A DNA stretch of 64,000 nucleotides, from positions 310,001 through 374,000 of the forward strand of contig JBOEGG010000002.1 in assembly GCA_050633285.1 (NCBI GenBank), given 5' to 3'. Below the pieces are notes generated by a model. The model was not told where the DNA came from and ran no database searches. It saw only the letters and a list, made by a program, of their open reading frames with translations. Shown here piece by piece: positions 8,144 to 16,923 of this stretch; position 1 is the stretch's first letter, and every line of letters starts with the position of its first letter. The DNA is from UBA1672 sp050633285 (GTDB lineage Bacteria > Pseudomonadota > Alphaproteobacteria > Micavibrionales > Micavibrionaceae). The translations under genes were made by a program, and so were the position numbers.

Positions 8144-11100
8144 ATGAAAAGGCTTTTCTTTCTCGCGTCTTTTTTTGTGTGTTTTTCTCTTACCGTTCCA
8201 GTACTTGCTCAGGATCTTGTCCCTATGCGTGTCGGAGCGCGCGATGGTTATGCGCGTGTTGTGTGGGGTTGGACACAAGATGTTGGATATACTCTGACAC
8301 GTGAAACAGATGGCGATATCGTAATATTATTTGATAAGGCTGCAAAAACGGATACATCACAGATCGATGTTTCTGCACTTGATTATGTGCACAGCGTTTC
8401 TGTCCTTTCTCAAGATCCGTTAAAAGTGTCTATCACAATACCAAAATCAAGTAATATACGAGACTTTAATCTCGGTAAACGCGTTATTCTGGACATTTAC
8501 GAGCCGGAAGATAAAAACGCTATTCAGAACTTTAAGAAGCGTGTTGACGATAAAATCGCACAGATAAAGGCTCCATCTAAACCGGTAGCAAAAAAGGAAA
8601 TTGCCCCAGTAAAAGATAAAAAGGTAAAAGATAAAAAGGTCGAAGACGCTACACCTTTAACAGACAAGAAAGAATCTGTACAAACGCCTTTGGCGGATAC
8701 TCTTGACCCTAAAAAAGAGAGTAAGGTTGATTTTGTTCTTGTCCCGGAAAAAAGGTTGAAAAATCCGCCTAAGGATAAAAAATCAAAAGCTGAACAAGAT
8801 AAAAAAGCGCATGATAAAGGGCATGAAACGCCTAAACAGGCTGCGGTGAATAACGCGGTAAAGCAAGATAACCACATCATATCTTTGCGAACGACGCAGG
8901 CTATAGATCTCGCCGTCTTTGAGAACTATGGAGAGCTTTGGATTATTAACGGTAATGATTCATCTTATGCTATCCCGACGCTGAATAGCGCAAAACCAAA
9001 ACTTTTCTCTTCTCTTATTCCTGTTCACATAGAAGGTGCAGCAGGCTACCGAATGACATTGCCAGATATGAAATTGTTGATGAAGGCAACAGGCGGTGGT
9101 CTGGTTTGGGACTTAATCATGGGGGATAAAGTCAAGGAAGGTAAACCAAAAGCTCCGGTTCGTGAAATTACTGACGCGTATGCCCTGCGTAATGGAAAAA
9201 TTATATTTCCACTACAGGGTGTTGGCCAAATTCTGGATATTATAGACCCCGTAACAGGACAAAAATTAAAAGTTGTAACAGTGGAAGAGGCAAGCCAGTT
9301 CACAGGAGCATACCAGTCCTTTGTTGACTTTGATTTATTGCGCGCCCCAATTGGTATGGCTATCCGCCCTAAAATTGACGATTTACGTGTTAAGAAAACA
9401 GATAAAGGGATTGAGATTTATGCTCAACGCGGTATTGCTTTATCCCAGCAGAAAGAAGCAAAAGCAGCACAAATATATGCCAATGAAAGCTCTGTTATAC
9501 CAGATAAAAAACAGGGTCAGCATGGTAAAAAGGGGCATGGTACAGCATCACATGCAAAGGGGCTATTCCGTTTTCATGAATGGAAAAAAGGCGATACAGA
9601 AGCCTTATATACAAATAAAAATATAATAATGTCTCATGTGCATGATAAGTCAAAGGCAGGAAAAGTCGAAGACTTGTTGACGCTTGGAAAAATGTTTTTG
9701 TCACATGGGCGTGGGGCAGAGGCACTGGGGTATTTTGAATATGCACGCATGGAACTACCCAGATTACTACAAAGTCCAGAATTCGTCGCATTACGTGGCG
9801 CGGCACGTGCACTGGATTGGAAGAACGAAGATGCTCTTATCGATTTAAGTCAAAAGGGCCTGAAAGATATCGAAGAGGTTAATTACTGGAAATCTTATGT
9901 GCTCGCGGATCTCGGCGACTGGCAACAGGCTGCGGCAGTTCTGCCAAAGAACTTTTCTTTGCTTCACAATTACCCGGATCGCATAGCAAATCGCCTTGCT
10001 CTTGTTTTGGCCGAGGTGAGTTTACGGGATGGTAAAGTAAAACAGGCCGAAGAGTTAATGGCTATTCCTGCACATAATTCACACGGCATTGGTGAGGAAA
10101 TGAAAGCGCAGTTGGATTATCTGCGCGGCGAAGCATATCGCCAAAAAGGGAATGCAGCAAAAACCAAGAAGATATGGAAGGGGCTAACACAGGGGAAAGA
10201 TGACCTTTACCGTGCAAAAGCTGGTCTGGCTCTTGCTATTTTACTGCGCAAAGATGGTGATATCGATAATAAGCAAACAATAGATCGCTTAGAGCGTCTG
10301 CGCTATGCATGGCGCGGTGATGGTTTAGAAGCACAAATAAATTATTGGCTCGGTGATGCTTATTTCGGACATAAAAATTACATCAAAGGCTTAGCAATTA
10401 TGCGTGATGCCGCCGCGATAGCACAGGATAGTGTTCTTGCCGGACGCATTACCGAGGATATGGTTAGGACTTTTGCAGACTTATTCCTCAGTGATGGGTT
10501 GAAAGATGTATCCGCAACAGATGCAGTCGCCGTGTATGAAAACTTTAGCGAGCTGACACCAGCGGGTGATAAAGGCAATAAAATTGTACAAAGTCTTGCA
10601 GAACATCTGGTACGCGCGGATTTACTGGATCGTGCAACGAAGCTCTTAAAACATCAGGTCGATCATAGATTAAAAGATGAAGACAAAGTGCGTGTTGCTG
10701 TGCGATTAGCCGCGATTGAACTGATTAACAAAAAGCCACAAAAGGCCGTTAATGCGCTAGGTAAAGCGTCAAAAGAGCTTAAGAGGCTTAAAAAGTTAAA
10801 GAATAAAGATAAATATATAAAAGAAATTGAGCTGCTACGTATTCGTGCATATTCTCAAAACAAACAATATGATAAAGCGCTTAAACTCTTGGCAAAGCAA
10901 GAGCGTGGTAAAAACCAAAACCGCTTGCGCGCTGATATTGCATGGCAGGCAGGATATTGGGATGAGGCCGCAGATGCATTGAATAGTGTAATCTTAGATG
11001 AGAATATTACCATGGACAGTGCTCTATCTGAAATGCAGGTTGATTTGTTATTAAATCGTGCAATCGCATTAAGTCTGGATAGTGATCGTATCGCTTTGGC

Positions 11101-11281
11101 CAATATGCGTGAGAAATATAGTGGCCTTATCAGGGCCTCTGGTTATAAGGTAAACCAGTTCGAAGTTATTACACGCCCAAGCAGGAATGCCGCACTCGCA
11201 GATCGGGAAACATTAATGTCCGCTGTGTCTGAGGTTGATTTATTCAAAGAGTTTCTTGATGCATACCGTGAGAATAAATAA
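8144..11281 (+). CDS. Large secreted tetratricopeptide-like repeat protein of the flagellar cluster
   Basis: The 1045-residue protein has a cleavable signal peptide (1-22, ending PVLAQ). A beta-rich N-terminal region (about 25-115) is followed by a Lys/Asp-rich low-complexity stretch (about 145-240) and a second His/Lys-rich patch (QGQHGKKGHGTASHAKG). From about residue 500 to the end it is a long array of helical pairs resembling TPR repeats (ALGYFEYARMELPRLLQS; RGEAYRQKGNAAKTKKIWKG; QYDKALKLLAKQERG). I do not recognise a named family. The context, after MotB-like genes and before fliP, suggests a periplasmic scaffold for motor or rod. The start lacks a strong ribosome site. Confidence 0.75.
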   Translation: MKRLFFLASFFVCFSLTVPVLAQDLVPMRVGARDGYARVVWGWTQDVGYTLTRETDGDIVILFDKAAKTDTSQIDVSALDYVHSVSVLSQDPLKVSITIPKSSNIRDFNLGKRVILDIYEPEDKNAIQNFKKRVDDKIAQIKAPSKPVAKKEIAPVKDKKVKDKKVEDATPLTDKKESVQTPLADTLDPKKESKVDFVLVPEKRLKNPPKDKKSKAEQDKKAHDKGHETPKQAAVNNAVKQDNHIISLRTTQAIDLAVFENYGELWIINGNDSSYAIPTLNSAKPKLFSSLIPVHIEGAAGYRMTLPDMKLLMKATGGGLVWDLIMGDKVKEGKPKAPVREITDAYALRNGKIIFPLQGVGQILDIIDPVTGQKLKVVTVEEASQFTGAYQSFVDFDLLRAPIGMAIRPKIDDLRVKKTDKGIEIYAQRGIALSQQKEAKAAQIYANESSVIPDKKQGQHGKKGHGTASHAKGLFRFHEWKKGDTEALYTNKNIIMSHVHDKSKAGKVEDLLTLGKMFLSHGRGAEALGYFEYARMELPRLLQSPEFVALRGAARALDWKNEDALIDLSQKGLKDIEEVNYWKSYVLADLGDWQQAAAVLPKNFSLLHNYPDRIANRLALVLAEVSLRDGKVKQAEELMAIPAHNSHGIGEEMKAQLDYLRGEAYRQKGNAAKTKKIWKGLTQGKDDLYRAKAGLALAILLRKDGDIDNKQTIDRLERLRYAWRGDGLEAQINYWLGDAYFGHKNYIKGLAIMRDAAAIAQDSVLAGRITEDMVRTFADLFLSDGLKDVSATDAVAVYENFSELTPAGDKGNKIVQSLAEHLVRADLLDRATKLLKHQVDHRLKDEDKVRVAVRLAAIELINKKPQKAVNALGKASKELKRLKKLKNKDKYIKEIELLRIRAYSQNKQYDKALKLLAKQERGKNQNRLRADIAWQAGYWDEAADALNSVILDENITMDSALSEMQVDLLLNRAIALSLDSDRIALANMREKYSGLIRASGYKVNQFEVITRPSRNAALADRETLMSAVSEVDLFKEFLDAYRENK

Positions 11282-11294
11282 CAACCGTTATTTA

Positions 11295-12104
11295 CTATCC
11301 GCCGCCAACGACAGTAAAGCTTTGTATCAGTGAACCCGAAATCAAATACCAACCATCGACAAGAACAAAAAAGATAATCTTGAACGGTAAGGATACTGTA
11401 ACAGGTGGTAACATCATCATACCCATCGACATCAGGATAGAGGCCGTGACAAGGTCAATAATCAGAAACGGCAAAAACAACATAAAACCAATTTCAAAGG
11501 CACGCCGTAATTCTGAAATCATGAAAGAGGGGACGACAATGTGTAATGGGACATCCATGGCCTGATCGTACGGCCCTGTCTCACTTAAATCGACAAATAA
11601 AGTTAAATCCTGATCGCGTACATGTTTAAGCATAAAACGTTTAAATGGCGTGCTTGTACGCTCAAACGCTTCCATTTCGTCGATCTCTTCATTAATAAGC
11701 GGTGCAATACCCTCTTCATATGCGGATTGTAATGTTGGCGCCATAATGAAGAACGTTAAGAACATTGCCAAAGAGAGCATAACGGTATTTGGTGGCGTCT
11801 GTTGTATTCCGATTGCCGTACGAAGGAATGATAAAACAACAACAATCCGCGTAAAGGATGTCATCATGATAAGAATAGATGGCGCAAGCGAGAGCACCGT
11901 CATAAGTGCAACAATCTGAACCAACCTACCGGTTACAGTACCATTCCCATCTGATCCCAAATCTATTGAAACATTCTGTGCAAGGGCAGGGTCAGCAAAA
12001 CCCATCACAACAAAAACACCCATAAGCGCAGCCAGTACGCCAAAAAATATACGGCGCGGCTTTTTAAAGTGGTTTTCTACAAAATTTGTAAGTAATAGCT
12101 TCAT
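11295..12104 (-). CDS. fliP: Flagellar export gate protein FliP
   Basis: Core of the FliPQR export pore. The 269-residue protein has a cleavable signal peptide (FADPALAQ at about 36-43), then the conserved PSILIMMTSFTRIVVVLSFL helix, GIQQTPPNTVMLSLAMFLT, the long periplasmic loop with TSTPFKRFMLKHVRDQDL, the FMISELRRAFEIGFMLFLPF segment, and the C-terminal MGMMMLPPVTVSLPFKI. All hallmark motifs are intact and the length is normal. It is transcribed after fliO, 34 bases downstream. Its 3' end faces the 1045-residue gene with 13 bases between stops. Confidence 0.96.
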   Translation of the reverse strand: MKLLLTNFVENHFKKPRRIFFGVLAALMGVFVVMGFADPALAQNVSIDLGSDGNGTVTGRLVQIVALMTVLSLAPSILIMMTSFTRIVVVLSFLRTAIGIQQTPPNTVMLSLAMFLTFFIMAPTLQSAYEEGIAPLINEEIDEMEAFERTSTPFKRFMLKHVRDQDLTLFVDLSETGPYDQAMDVPLHIVVPSFMISELRRAFEIGFMLFLPFLIIDLVTASILMSMGMMMLPPVTVSLPFKIIFFVLVDGWYLISGSLIQSFTVVGGG

Positions 12105-12138
12105 GATGAAGCATCATAGCGTGAGAACGGATATAAAT

Positions 12139-12453
12139 TTAAGAACTCTTTGTACCGCTTGAAGAGCTGTCCACAGGATGAAGGTCCTTATCAATGACAA
12201 GCTCACTATTCGCACCCAATATAATGAGGTGCTCTTTATCATCACATTGAATAATAGCCAGCCGCCTGCGCGCATCTAATGGCAGTGTTTCAAGAACTTT
12301 CAGGCGTTTACTATCACCGCCCTTAACGTGTGTTTGTGTAGAAAGGCCAAGCTTTTTAAGGAAAAAGGACAGCCCACCCATAAGCGCAAGCACAATAGCA
12401 AGGGCAATTAACAGGCGCATAAACTGCGGTAATTCAGGTGAGATAACATCCAT
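12139..12453 (-). CDS. fliO: Flagellar assembly protein FliO
   Basis: Small membrane protein that helps FliP assemble. The 104-residue sequence has one membrane helix (about 11-29, LLIALAIVLALMGGLSFFL) followed by a small beta-rich cytoplasmic domain with KVLETLPLDARRRLAIIQCD and LIILGANSELVID, the usual FliO core. The position directly before fliP supports the call. It lies five bases after the FlhB C-domain homologue on the same strand. Confidence 0.88.
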   Translation of the reverse strand: MDVISPELPQFMRLLIALAIVLALMGGLSFFLKKLGLSTQTHVKGGDSKRLKVLETLPLDARRRLAIIQCDDKEHLIILGANSELVIDKDLHPVDSSSSGTKSS

Positions 12454-12458
12454 ACACT

Positions 12459-12824
12459 TTATGTATCATCATTTGGAGGAGTGTCAAAGGGGTTTGCCCG
12501 CCCATTTGCCTGATAGATATAGGATAAGATTTCGCCAACGGCCATAAACGCTTCTGATGGAATAGGACTGTCTATCTCAATGGTCGTCAGAAGCTCTGCC
12601 AAGTCACTATCTTCACGCACTTTGATATCGTTCTCAAAGGCAAGTGCTAAAATCTTCTCGGCAATAACCCCCCGTCCGGCGGCGGCAATGCGCGGCACTT
12701 TTTTCCCACCCTCGGAATCTTTTAACGCGACAGCAGTCTTTTTCTTAGGGATTTTCTTTACATTTGAATGACTTAAGTCAGTTTCTGTTGAACCTCTATA
12801 TTTGTCATCAAAACCGTCACTCAT
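12459..12824 (-). CDS. Free-standing FlhB C-terminal domain homologue (FhlB-like)
   Basis: The 121-residue protein aligns by eye with the C-terminal cytoplasmic domain of FlhB: AGRGVIAEKILALAFENDIK, then DSDLAELLTTIEIDSPIP and SEAFMAVGEILSYIY match the corresponding FlhB segments encoded at 17734-18807. It has no membrane helices and lacks the NPTH self-cleavage motif. Such proteins (FhlB) can replace the cleaved FlhB C-domain in some bacteria. An alternative ATG lies at 12830, but the AGGA spacing fits 12824 better. It heads the fliO-fliP unit and is divergent from flgB. Confidence 0.85.
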   Translation of the reverse strand: MSDGFDDKYRGSTETDLSHSNVKKIPKKKTAVALKDSEGGKKVPRIAAAGRGVIAEKILALAFENDIKVREDSDLAELLTTIEIDSPIPSEAFMAVGEILSYIYQANGRANPFDTPPNDDT

Positions 12825-12881
12825 TGGCATAGTTCCTGCATTATCAAATCTGTGTAACATATTATACAGGGTTTAAAGACA

Positions 12882-13298
12882 ATGACGATACAGGATATAG
12901 GACTTTTTCAAGGGATCTCGGCAAAGCTGGACTATTTGAACCAACGTCAAGGCGTCATTGCACAGAATGTTGCAAATGCAGATACTCCCGGATATCGCCC
13001 GAAAGATATCGTAAACCCGGGCTTCGCAGATGTATTACAGTCTTATAACGATAAAGGCGTAAAGGCCGTATCAGTGAGCACAACTGATGCCCAACATATC
13101 GGACGTGTAGAAGGCAATACAGACGGTGATTTACGCAAACAAAAAGAAACATATGAAGTCGCTCCCGCCGGTAATGCTGTCATTATGGAAGAGCAACTTT
13201 TGAAATCAGGTCAGAATTCTGCGGATTATAACCTGATGCTGAACCTCATGCGTAAACAGGTGGGCATGTTCCACATCGCATTGGGATCAAATAGATAG
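12882..13298 (+). CDS. flgB: Flagellar proximal rod protein FlgB
   Basis: Rod subunit next to the MS ring. The 138-residue protein has the conserved N-terminus with GVIAQNVANADTPGYRPKD and the C-terminal helix NSADYNLMLNLMRKQVGMF, both standard for FlgB. The region between is Pro/Gly-rich. It starts the flgB-flgC-fliE set, with 31 bases to flgC. Divergence from the FhlB gene leaves about 57 bases for both promoters. Confidence 0.95.
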   Translation: MTIQDIGLFQGISAKLDYLNQRQGVIAQNVANADTPGYRPKDIVNPGFADVLQSYNDKGVKAVSVSTTDAQHIGRVEGNTDGDLRKQKETYEVAPAGNAVIMEEQLLKSGQNSADYNLMLNLMRKQVGMFHIALGSNR

Positions 13299-13329
13299 AT
13301 ATAGAATAAAGACCGAGTAGGAGAGAAAT

Positions 13330-13743
13330 ATGACTGATATTATGGATGCAATGGTGATTTCCGCAAGTGGTATGCGTTCACAAGGAACACGTATCCGTGT
13401 TTTATCCGAAAATATAGCAAACTCACAAACAACGGGATTAACCCCCGGTGCAGATCCATATCAACGTCAAACAATAAGTTTTAAGAATGAACTGGACCGT
13501 GAACTTGGTATAAGAACGGTGAGTGTTAATGATATAGGTGTGGACGGCGAAACACCATTTTCATTAGAGTTTAAACCAGACCATCCGGCGGCAGATGATG
13601 CAGGGTATGTGAAAATGCCGAATGTGAATACAATGTTGGAAATGATGGATGTGCGCGAAGCTCAACGATCATATGAAGCAAACTTGGGAATGATTGAACA
13701 ATCAAAAGCTATGGTTTCACGCACCATTGATTTGCTTCGTTAG
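13330..13743 (+). CDS. flgC: Flagellar proximal rod protein FlgC
   Basis: Rod subunit (137 residues). It shows the MVISASGMRSQGTRIRVLSE helix, ENIANSQTTGLTPGADPYQR, and the C-terminal MPNVNTMLEMMDVREAQRSY segment with a conserved YEANLGM tail. A strong AGGAG ribosome site precedes the ATG. The length and motif order are normal. It sits between flgB and fliE. Confidence 0.96.
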   Translation: MTDIMDAMVISASGMRSQGTRIRVLSENIANSQTTGLTPGADPYQRQTISFKNELDRELGIRTVSVNDIGVDGETPFSLEFKPDHPAADDAGYVKMPNVNTMLEMMDVREAQRSYEANLGMIEQSKAMVSRTIDLLR

Positions 13744-13780
13744 GGAATCAGCGTTAGACTGAATGTAAGGAGTAACTAAA

Positions 13781-14140
13781 ATGCCTATCGGTGGAATAAA
13801 TCCAAATGCAGCAGCCGGCGCCTATGCCTCATCTCAGGGAATAACTGGGTCAGGTCAGGTGTTGCAAGGGAATACGCAAATTTCCGGCATTGGTGGTTCA
13901 CCTGATCAAGAGTCAGTTGGTAGTGCTTCCTTCGCCGATGTATTGAGTAACAGTATAGAGCAGGGCATCAACACCATGAAGGCAGGTGAACAAACTGCCG
14001 CTCAGGCCGTAACAGGCGAAGCTGATGTAACAGATGTTGTACAAGCAGTCACGTCGGCCGAACTTACGTTGCAAACGCTAGTCTCCGTACGGGATCGCAT
14101 GATTTCTGCATATCAAGAGATCATGCGGATGCAAATCTAA
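13781..14140 (+). CDS. fliE: Flagellar MS ring-rod adapter FliE
   Basis: Connects the FliF ring to the rod. The 119-residue protein has a variable Gly/Ser-rich N-terminus and the diagnostic C-terminal half: SFADVLSNSIEQGINTMKAG, then ELTLQTLVSVRDRMISAYQE and IMRMQI at the end. AAGGAG lies upstream of the ATG. Its stop overlaps the stop of the antisense sulfotransferase-like gene (CTAA shared at 14137-14140), so transcription converges here and the usual fliE-fliQ contiguity is broken. Confidence 0.95.
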   Translation: MPIGGINPNAAAGAYASSQGITGSGQVLQGNTQISGIGGSPDQESVGSASFADVLSNSIEQGINTMKAGEQTAAQAVTGEADVTDVVQAVTSAELTLQTLVSVRDRMISAYQEIMRMQI

Positions 14141-14967
14141 TTTAAATGAATATCTGTGTAATAACTTTCAATTGCTTCGGCCAGTTCTTCAGATTCAACA
14201 CACATAATATGACCAATATCCTCGGAAGGCTTTAGAGAAAATCCTTTATGCTTTTCAAAGGACTCTTTTGCCCAACTATCCAGTATTACAAGATCAGAAA
14301 TAATGACAGAGTTATCAAAGCTTTCAATGCTCTGATTAGGTAAACGTTGGCGACCAATATCAGATACAAGGTTATCAAAAAACTGTATGGGATCTTCGTA
14401 AAGTTGTGATGTTTCCGAAACATCAATAAAGGTTATTCCATTCCTTTGTTTTAGGTCTGATATCTCTGAATTTTCTCGAAAAATTAATCTGATATCTGAA
14501 TTCACACAGTCTGACTCAGGAGTGTGATTTAACGACTTTAATCGTTCAATAGGGTGACGTGTAACAAGTAAAGAATTGCGCGCCAACTCTCTTAGTTCAT
14601 CCAAAGCATTACGGTATTGCTCAGGGAAGTCAGGACATTCTTCATACTCTTCTCCAGCAACCATTTCCTTGACCAAAAAACGAACAGGTGCTTCCGCTTT
14701 TGAAAGTTCTTGAAACTGGGACAGCATATGTTGATAAGGGTCATAGCTCCGCGCACTTTGCCCGTCAATTGTTACATCATCGTTTAGTGTCGCTTTTGAT
14801 GAAATTCGTAATGGTTCGTGAAAGTAAGTATCGTAATCTGCAATCGTTGATAATGCCTGACAAATAACAGTAGAGCACGAGCGCGACGACGCCAGAACTA
14901 AATCTATTTCCAGATCACCTCGTTCTACCAGTTCGCGAACTTGATTGTAAGATTTACGCGTATCCAT
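14137..14967 (-). CDS. Sulfotransferase-like P-loop protein
   Basis: The 276-residue protein begins with a P-loop-like segment LVLASSRSCSTVICQALSTI, similar to the PAPS-binding 5'-phosphosulfate loop of sulfotransferases (S/T-rich, followed by a helix). A downstream LLVTRHPIERLKSL matches the 3'-phosphate-binding region (RHP). The product substrate cannot be inferred. It is antisense within the flagellar block, its start lacks a recognisable ribosome site, and the upstream stretch is very AT-rich, which fits a later insertion. A flagellin or surface glycan sulfotransferase is possible but speculative. Confidence 0.6.
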   Translation of the reverse strand: MDTRKSYNQVRELVERGDLEIDLVLASSRSCSTVICQALSTIADYDTYFHEPLRISSKATLNDDVTIDGQSARSYDPYQHMLSQFQELSKAEAPVRFLVKEMVAGEEYEECPDFPEQYRNALDELRELARNSLLVTRHPIERLKSLNHTPESDCVNSDIRLIFRENSEISDLKQRNGITFIDVSETSQLYEDPIQFFDNLVSDIGRQRLPNQSIESFDNSVIISDLVILDSWAKESFEKHKGFSLKPSEDIGHIMCVESEELAEAIESYYTDIHLN

Positions 14968-15007
14968 ATTAAAATATATAAAATAAAAACTTTACGGTTT
15001 GCAAACT

Positions 15008-16444
15008 TTACGGCGTGTTCTCAGGTGAGATTCTGTTCTTACGCTCTAACGGGTATAATAATGCAAAAGAGATAAAGCCCACTGTAACCCCCGGAACGAG
15101 ATCCATAAGGTTCTTCCACTCAAGATATTCGCGCAATGGCAAAATGTTGAGCGGGGCAAAGCCATAACGCCATGCTATCGCCGTTAGAAAACCACTGAAC
15201 ATCATGATTAAGGCAAGATGTTGAGACGGGTTAGCACCAAAAAGCTGCACGATAATTAACGGTACAAGGGTCGCACCAAGCCATCCCCACGCCAGAACAA
15301 CAAGGGCCAAAACATCCTTTGTCGCAACTAAAGCGATGGAAACAATCAATATAATGACAAGCACCGTTCCCAAACGTGCAAATAAATACGAATCTCTCCA
15401 CTTAGGGATCAAATGCTGCGTTAATGATGATGATGCGGAAAGTAACAATGAGTCTGCTGTCGACATTGTCGCGGAAAATAGACCCGCTATTAACAAGCCA
15501 ACCAAAACAGGTGGCAATAAATCCTGCCATAAAAGCGGAATAGAAAGTTCAGGGTCAAAGCTCTCCGCTGTTGGAATAAGAACACGCGCGATCATACCGC
15601 TTAAGCAGGCCATGAGCAACACAACCCAACGCCATGATAGATAAATACGGCGGGCAACTTTCAAATCCTGATCCGAACGCGCAACCATGTGCCGCACCAT
15701 CAATTGTGGTTGCCCAAGGATCGCAATACCAAACACCACCCAACTAATTAGAACAGTATTTAAATGCGACGGCGAAAGATCTGTAAGCTTTGGGTCTATC
15801 TCTGTTAACTGCTCCCACATAACGGATAATCCGCCAATGTCACGTAATCCGGCCACGATTAATATAAGCAAAGATATCAGAATAAGGATCGCCTGTACTG
15901 CATCTGTCCATATTGAGGCTCTGATACCACCTGACCAACAGTACGCCAGAAGTACAAATGCCCCAAGTACGATAAAGTACGTGTAATCCCAACCAAACAG
16001 AGATTCACCAACTTTTGCCCCTGCGACCAATTGCGCGGAACAATATGTACCAAGGCATAAAATTGTCATGATTGCCGCGATGACCGTAACAATCGGGCGG
16101 GCATTACCCACTAGTTTCCCGATCAATGACGGGTAAGTATGTGCCTGCGTTTCGTGGGCCTTACGCCGTATCTTATTACGTGCAATCAACCACCCGATAT
16201 GATCCCCGATCGTCAGAGCCGCAACTGCGTAAACTGCAGCCATTCCTGCTTTATATGCAAGGCCGGCAAAACCAATAAAAGTTGCTCCACTCGAAATTGT
16301 TGCGCCAAACGACAGGGCGACAAGCCATGCAGGGATTTCCCGACTGGCAAGAAAGTAATCTTCTATAGTACTTTTCTTCCAAAAAGAAGACGCAACGCCA
16401 ATTCCGGTAAAAAGACAGAAAAATATCAAAAAACTAATAAGCAT
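15008..16444 (-). CDS. Sodium/solute symporter (SSS family)
   Basis: Multi-spanning transporter of 478 residues, about 13 membrane helices. It has the SSS layout: SFGATISSGATFIGFAGLAYKAG near the N-terminus (the Na-binding region of this family), a central LAYCWSGGIRASIWTDAVQA (the SSS G-G-x-R-A signature), and AGLFSATMSTADSLLLSASS, the conserved TM8 Na2-site segment. The organic substrate (proline, pantothenate, acetate or other) cannot be read from the sequence. It lies antisense between fliE and fliQ, about 40 bases upstream of the sulfotransferase-like gene on the same strand, so they may be co-transcribed. Confidence 0.88.
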   Translation of the reverse strand: MLISFLIFFCLFTGIGVASSFWKKSTIEDYFLASREIPAWLVALSFGATISSGATFIGFAGLAYKAGMAAVYAVAALTIGDHIGWLIARNKIRRKAHETQAHTYPSLIGKLVGNARPIVTVIAAIMTILCLGTYCSAQLVAGAKVGESLFGWDYTYFIVLGAFVLLAYCWSGGIRASIWTDAVQAILILISLLILIVAGLRDIGGLSVMWEQLTEIDPKLTDLSPSHLNTVLISWVVFGIAILGQPQLMVRHMVARSDQDLKVARRIYLSWRWVVLLMACLSGMIARVLIPTAESFDPELSIPLLWQDLLPPVLVGLLIAGLFSATMSTADSLLLSASSSLTQHLIPKWRDSYLFARLGTVLVIILIVSIALVATKDVLALVVLAWGWLGATLVPLIIVQLFGANPSQHLALIMMFSGFLTAIAWRYGFAPLNILPLREYLEWKNLMDLVPGVTVGFISFALLYPLERKNRISPENTP

Positions 16445-16639
16445 CGTAATTATAAATCATAAACTTGTTTGTAAAGAGGGTATAATTACCAACCATCTTG
16501 TCAAAGAACAAGAGAGAATAAGTTAGGCTATATATTTATACGATGAATGTCCGTGTCCTTGCATATTTTATGTGGTTTACTTTTGCATATAGCGTAAATC
16601 CGGTTTTGTCGCTCGTGTGGCTTTGATACACTTCTCTTC

Positions 16640-16909
16640 ATGAATGATGCACAAGTCATAGATGTTGCCCGTCAAGCTATTCTGATTACCATGCAAATCA
16701 GCGCACCTGTGCTGATTGTCGGGTTGGTTGTTGGTGTGGCAATCGCATTGCTACAGGCTTTGACACAGGTGCAGGAAATCACGTTGGTCTTTGTCCCCAA
16801 AATTATGGCAATTTTTCTGGCTATGTTTATCTTCCTATCATGGATGATGAGCGTTCTTGTCGCGTTTATGCATAATATTGCTGATCTGATTATCGGCGGC
16901 GGCGGTTAG
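16640..16909 (+). CDS. fliQ: Flagellar export gate protein FliQ
   Basis: Small two-helix subunit of the FliPQR pore (89 residues). It shows VIDVARQAILITMQISAPVL, GLVVGVAIALLQALTQVQEI and TLVFVPKIMAIFLAMFIF, the whole-family pattern. No good ribosome site is seen before the ATG. fliR follows after 14 bases. The upstream region (16445-16639) separates it from the divergent symporter and should hold its promoter, although none is clear. Confidence 0.95.
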   Translation: MNDAQVIDVARQAILITMQISAPVLIVGLVVGVAIALLQALTQVQEITLVFVPKIMAIFLAMFIFLSWMMSVLVAFMHNIADLIIGGGG

Positions 16910-16923
16910 AAAAGGGGAATAGG

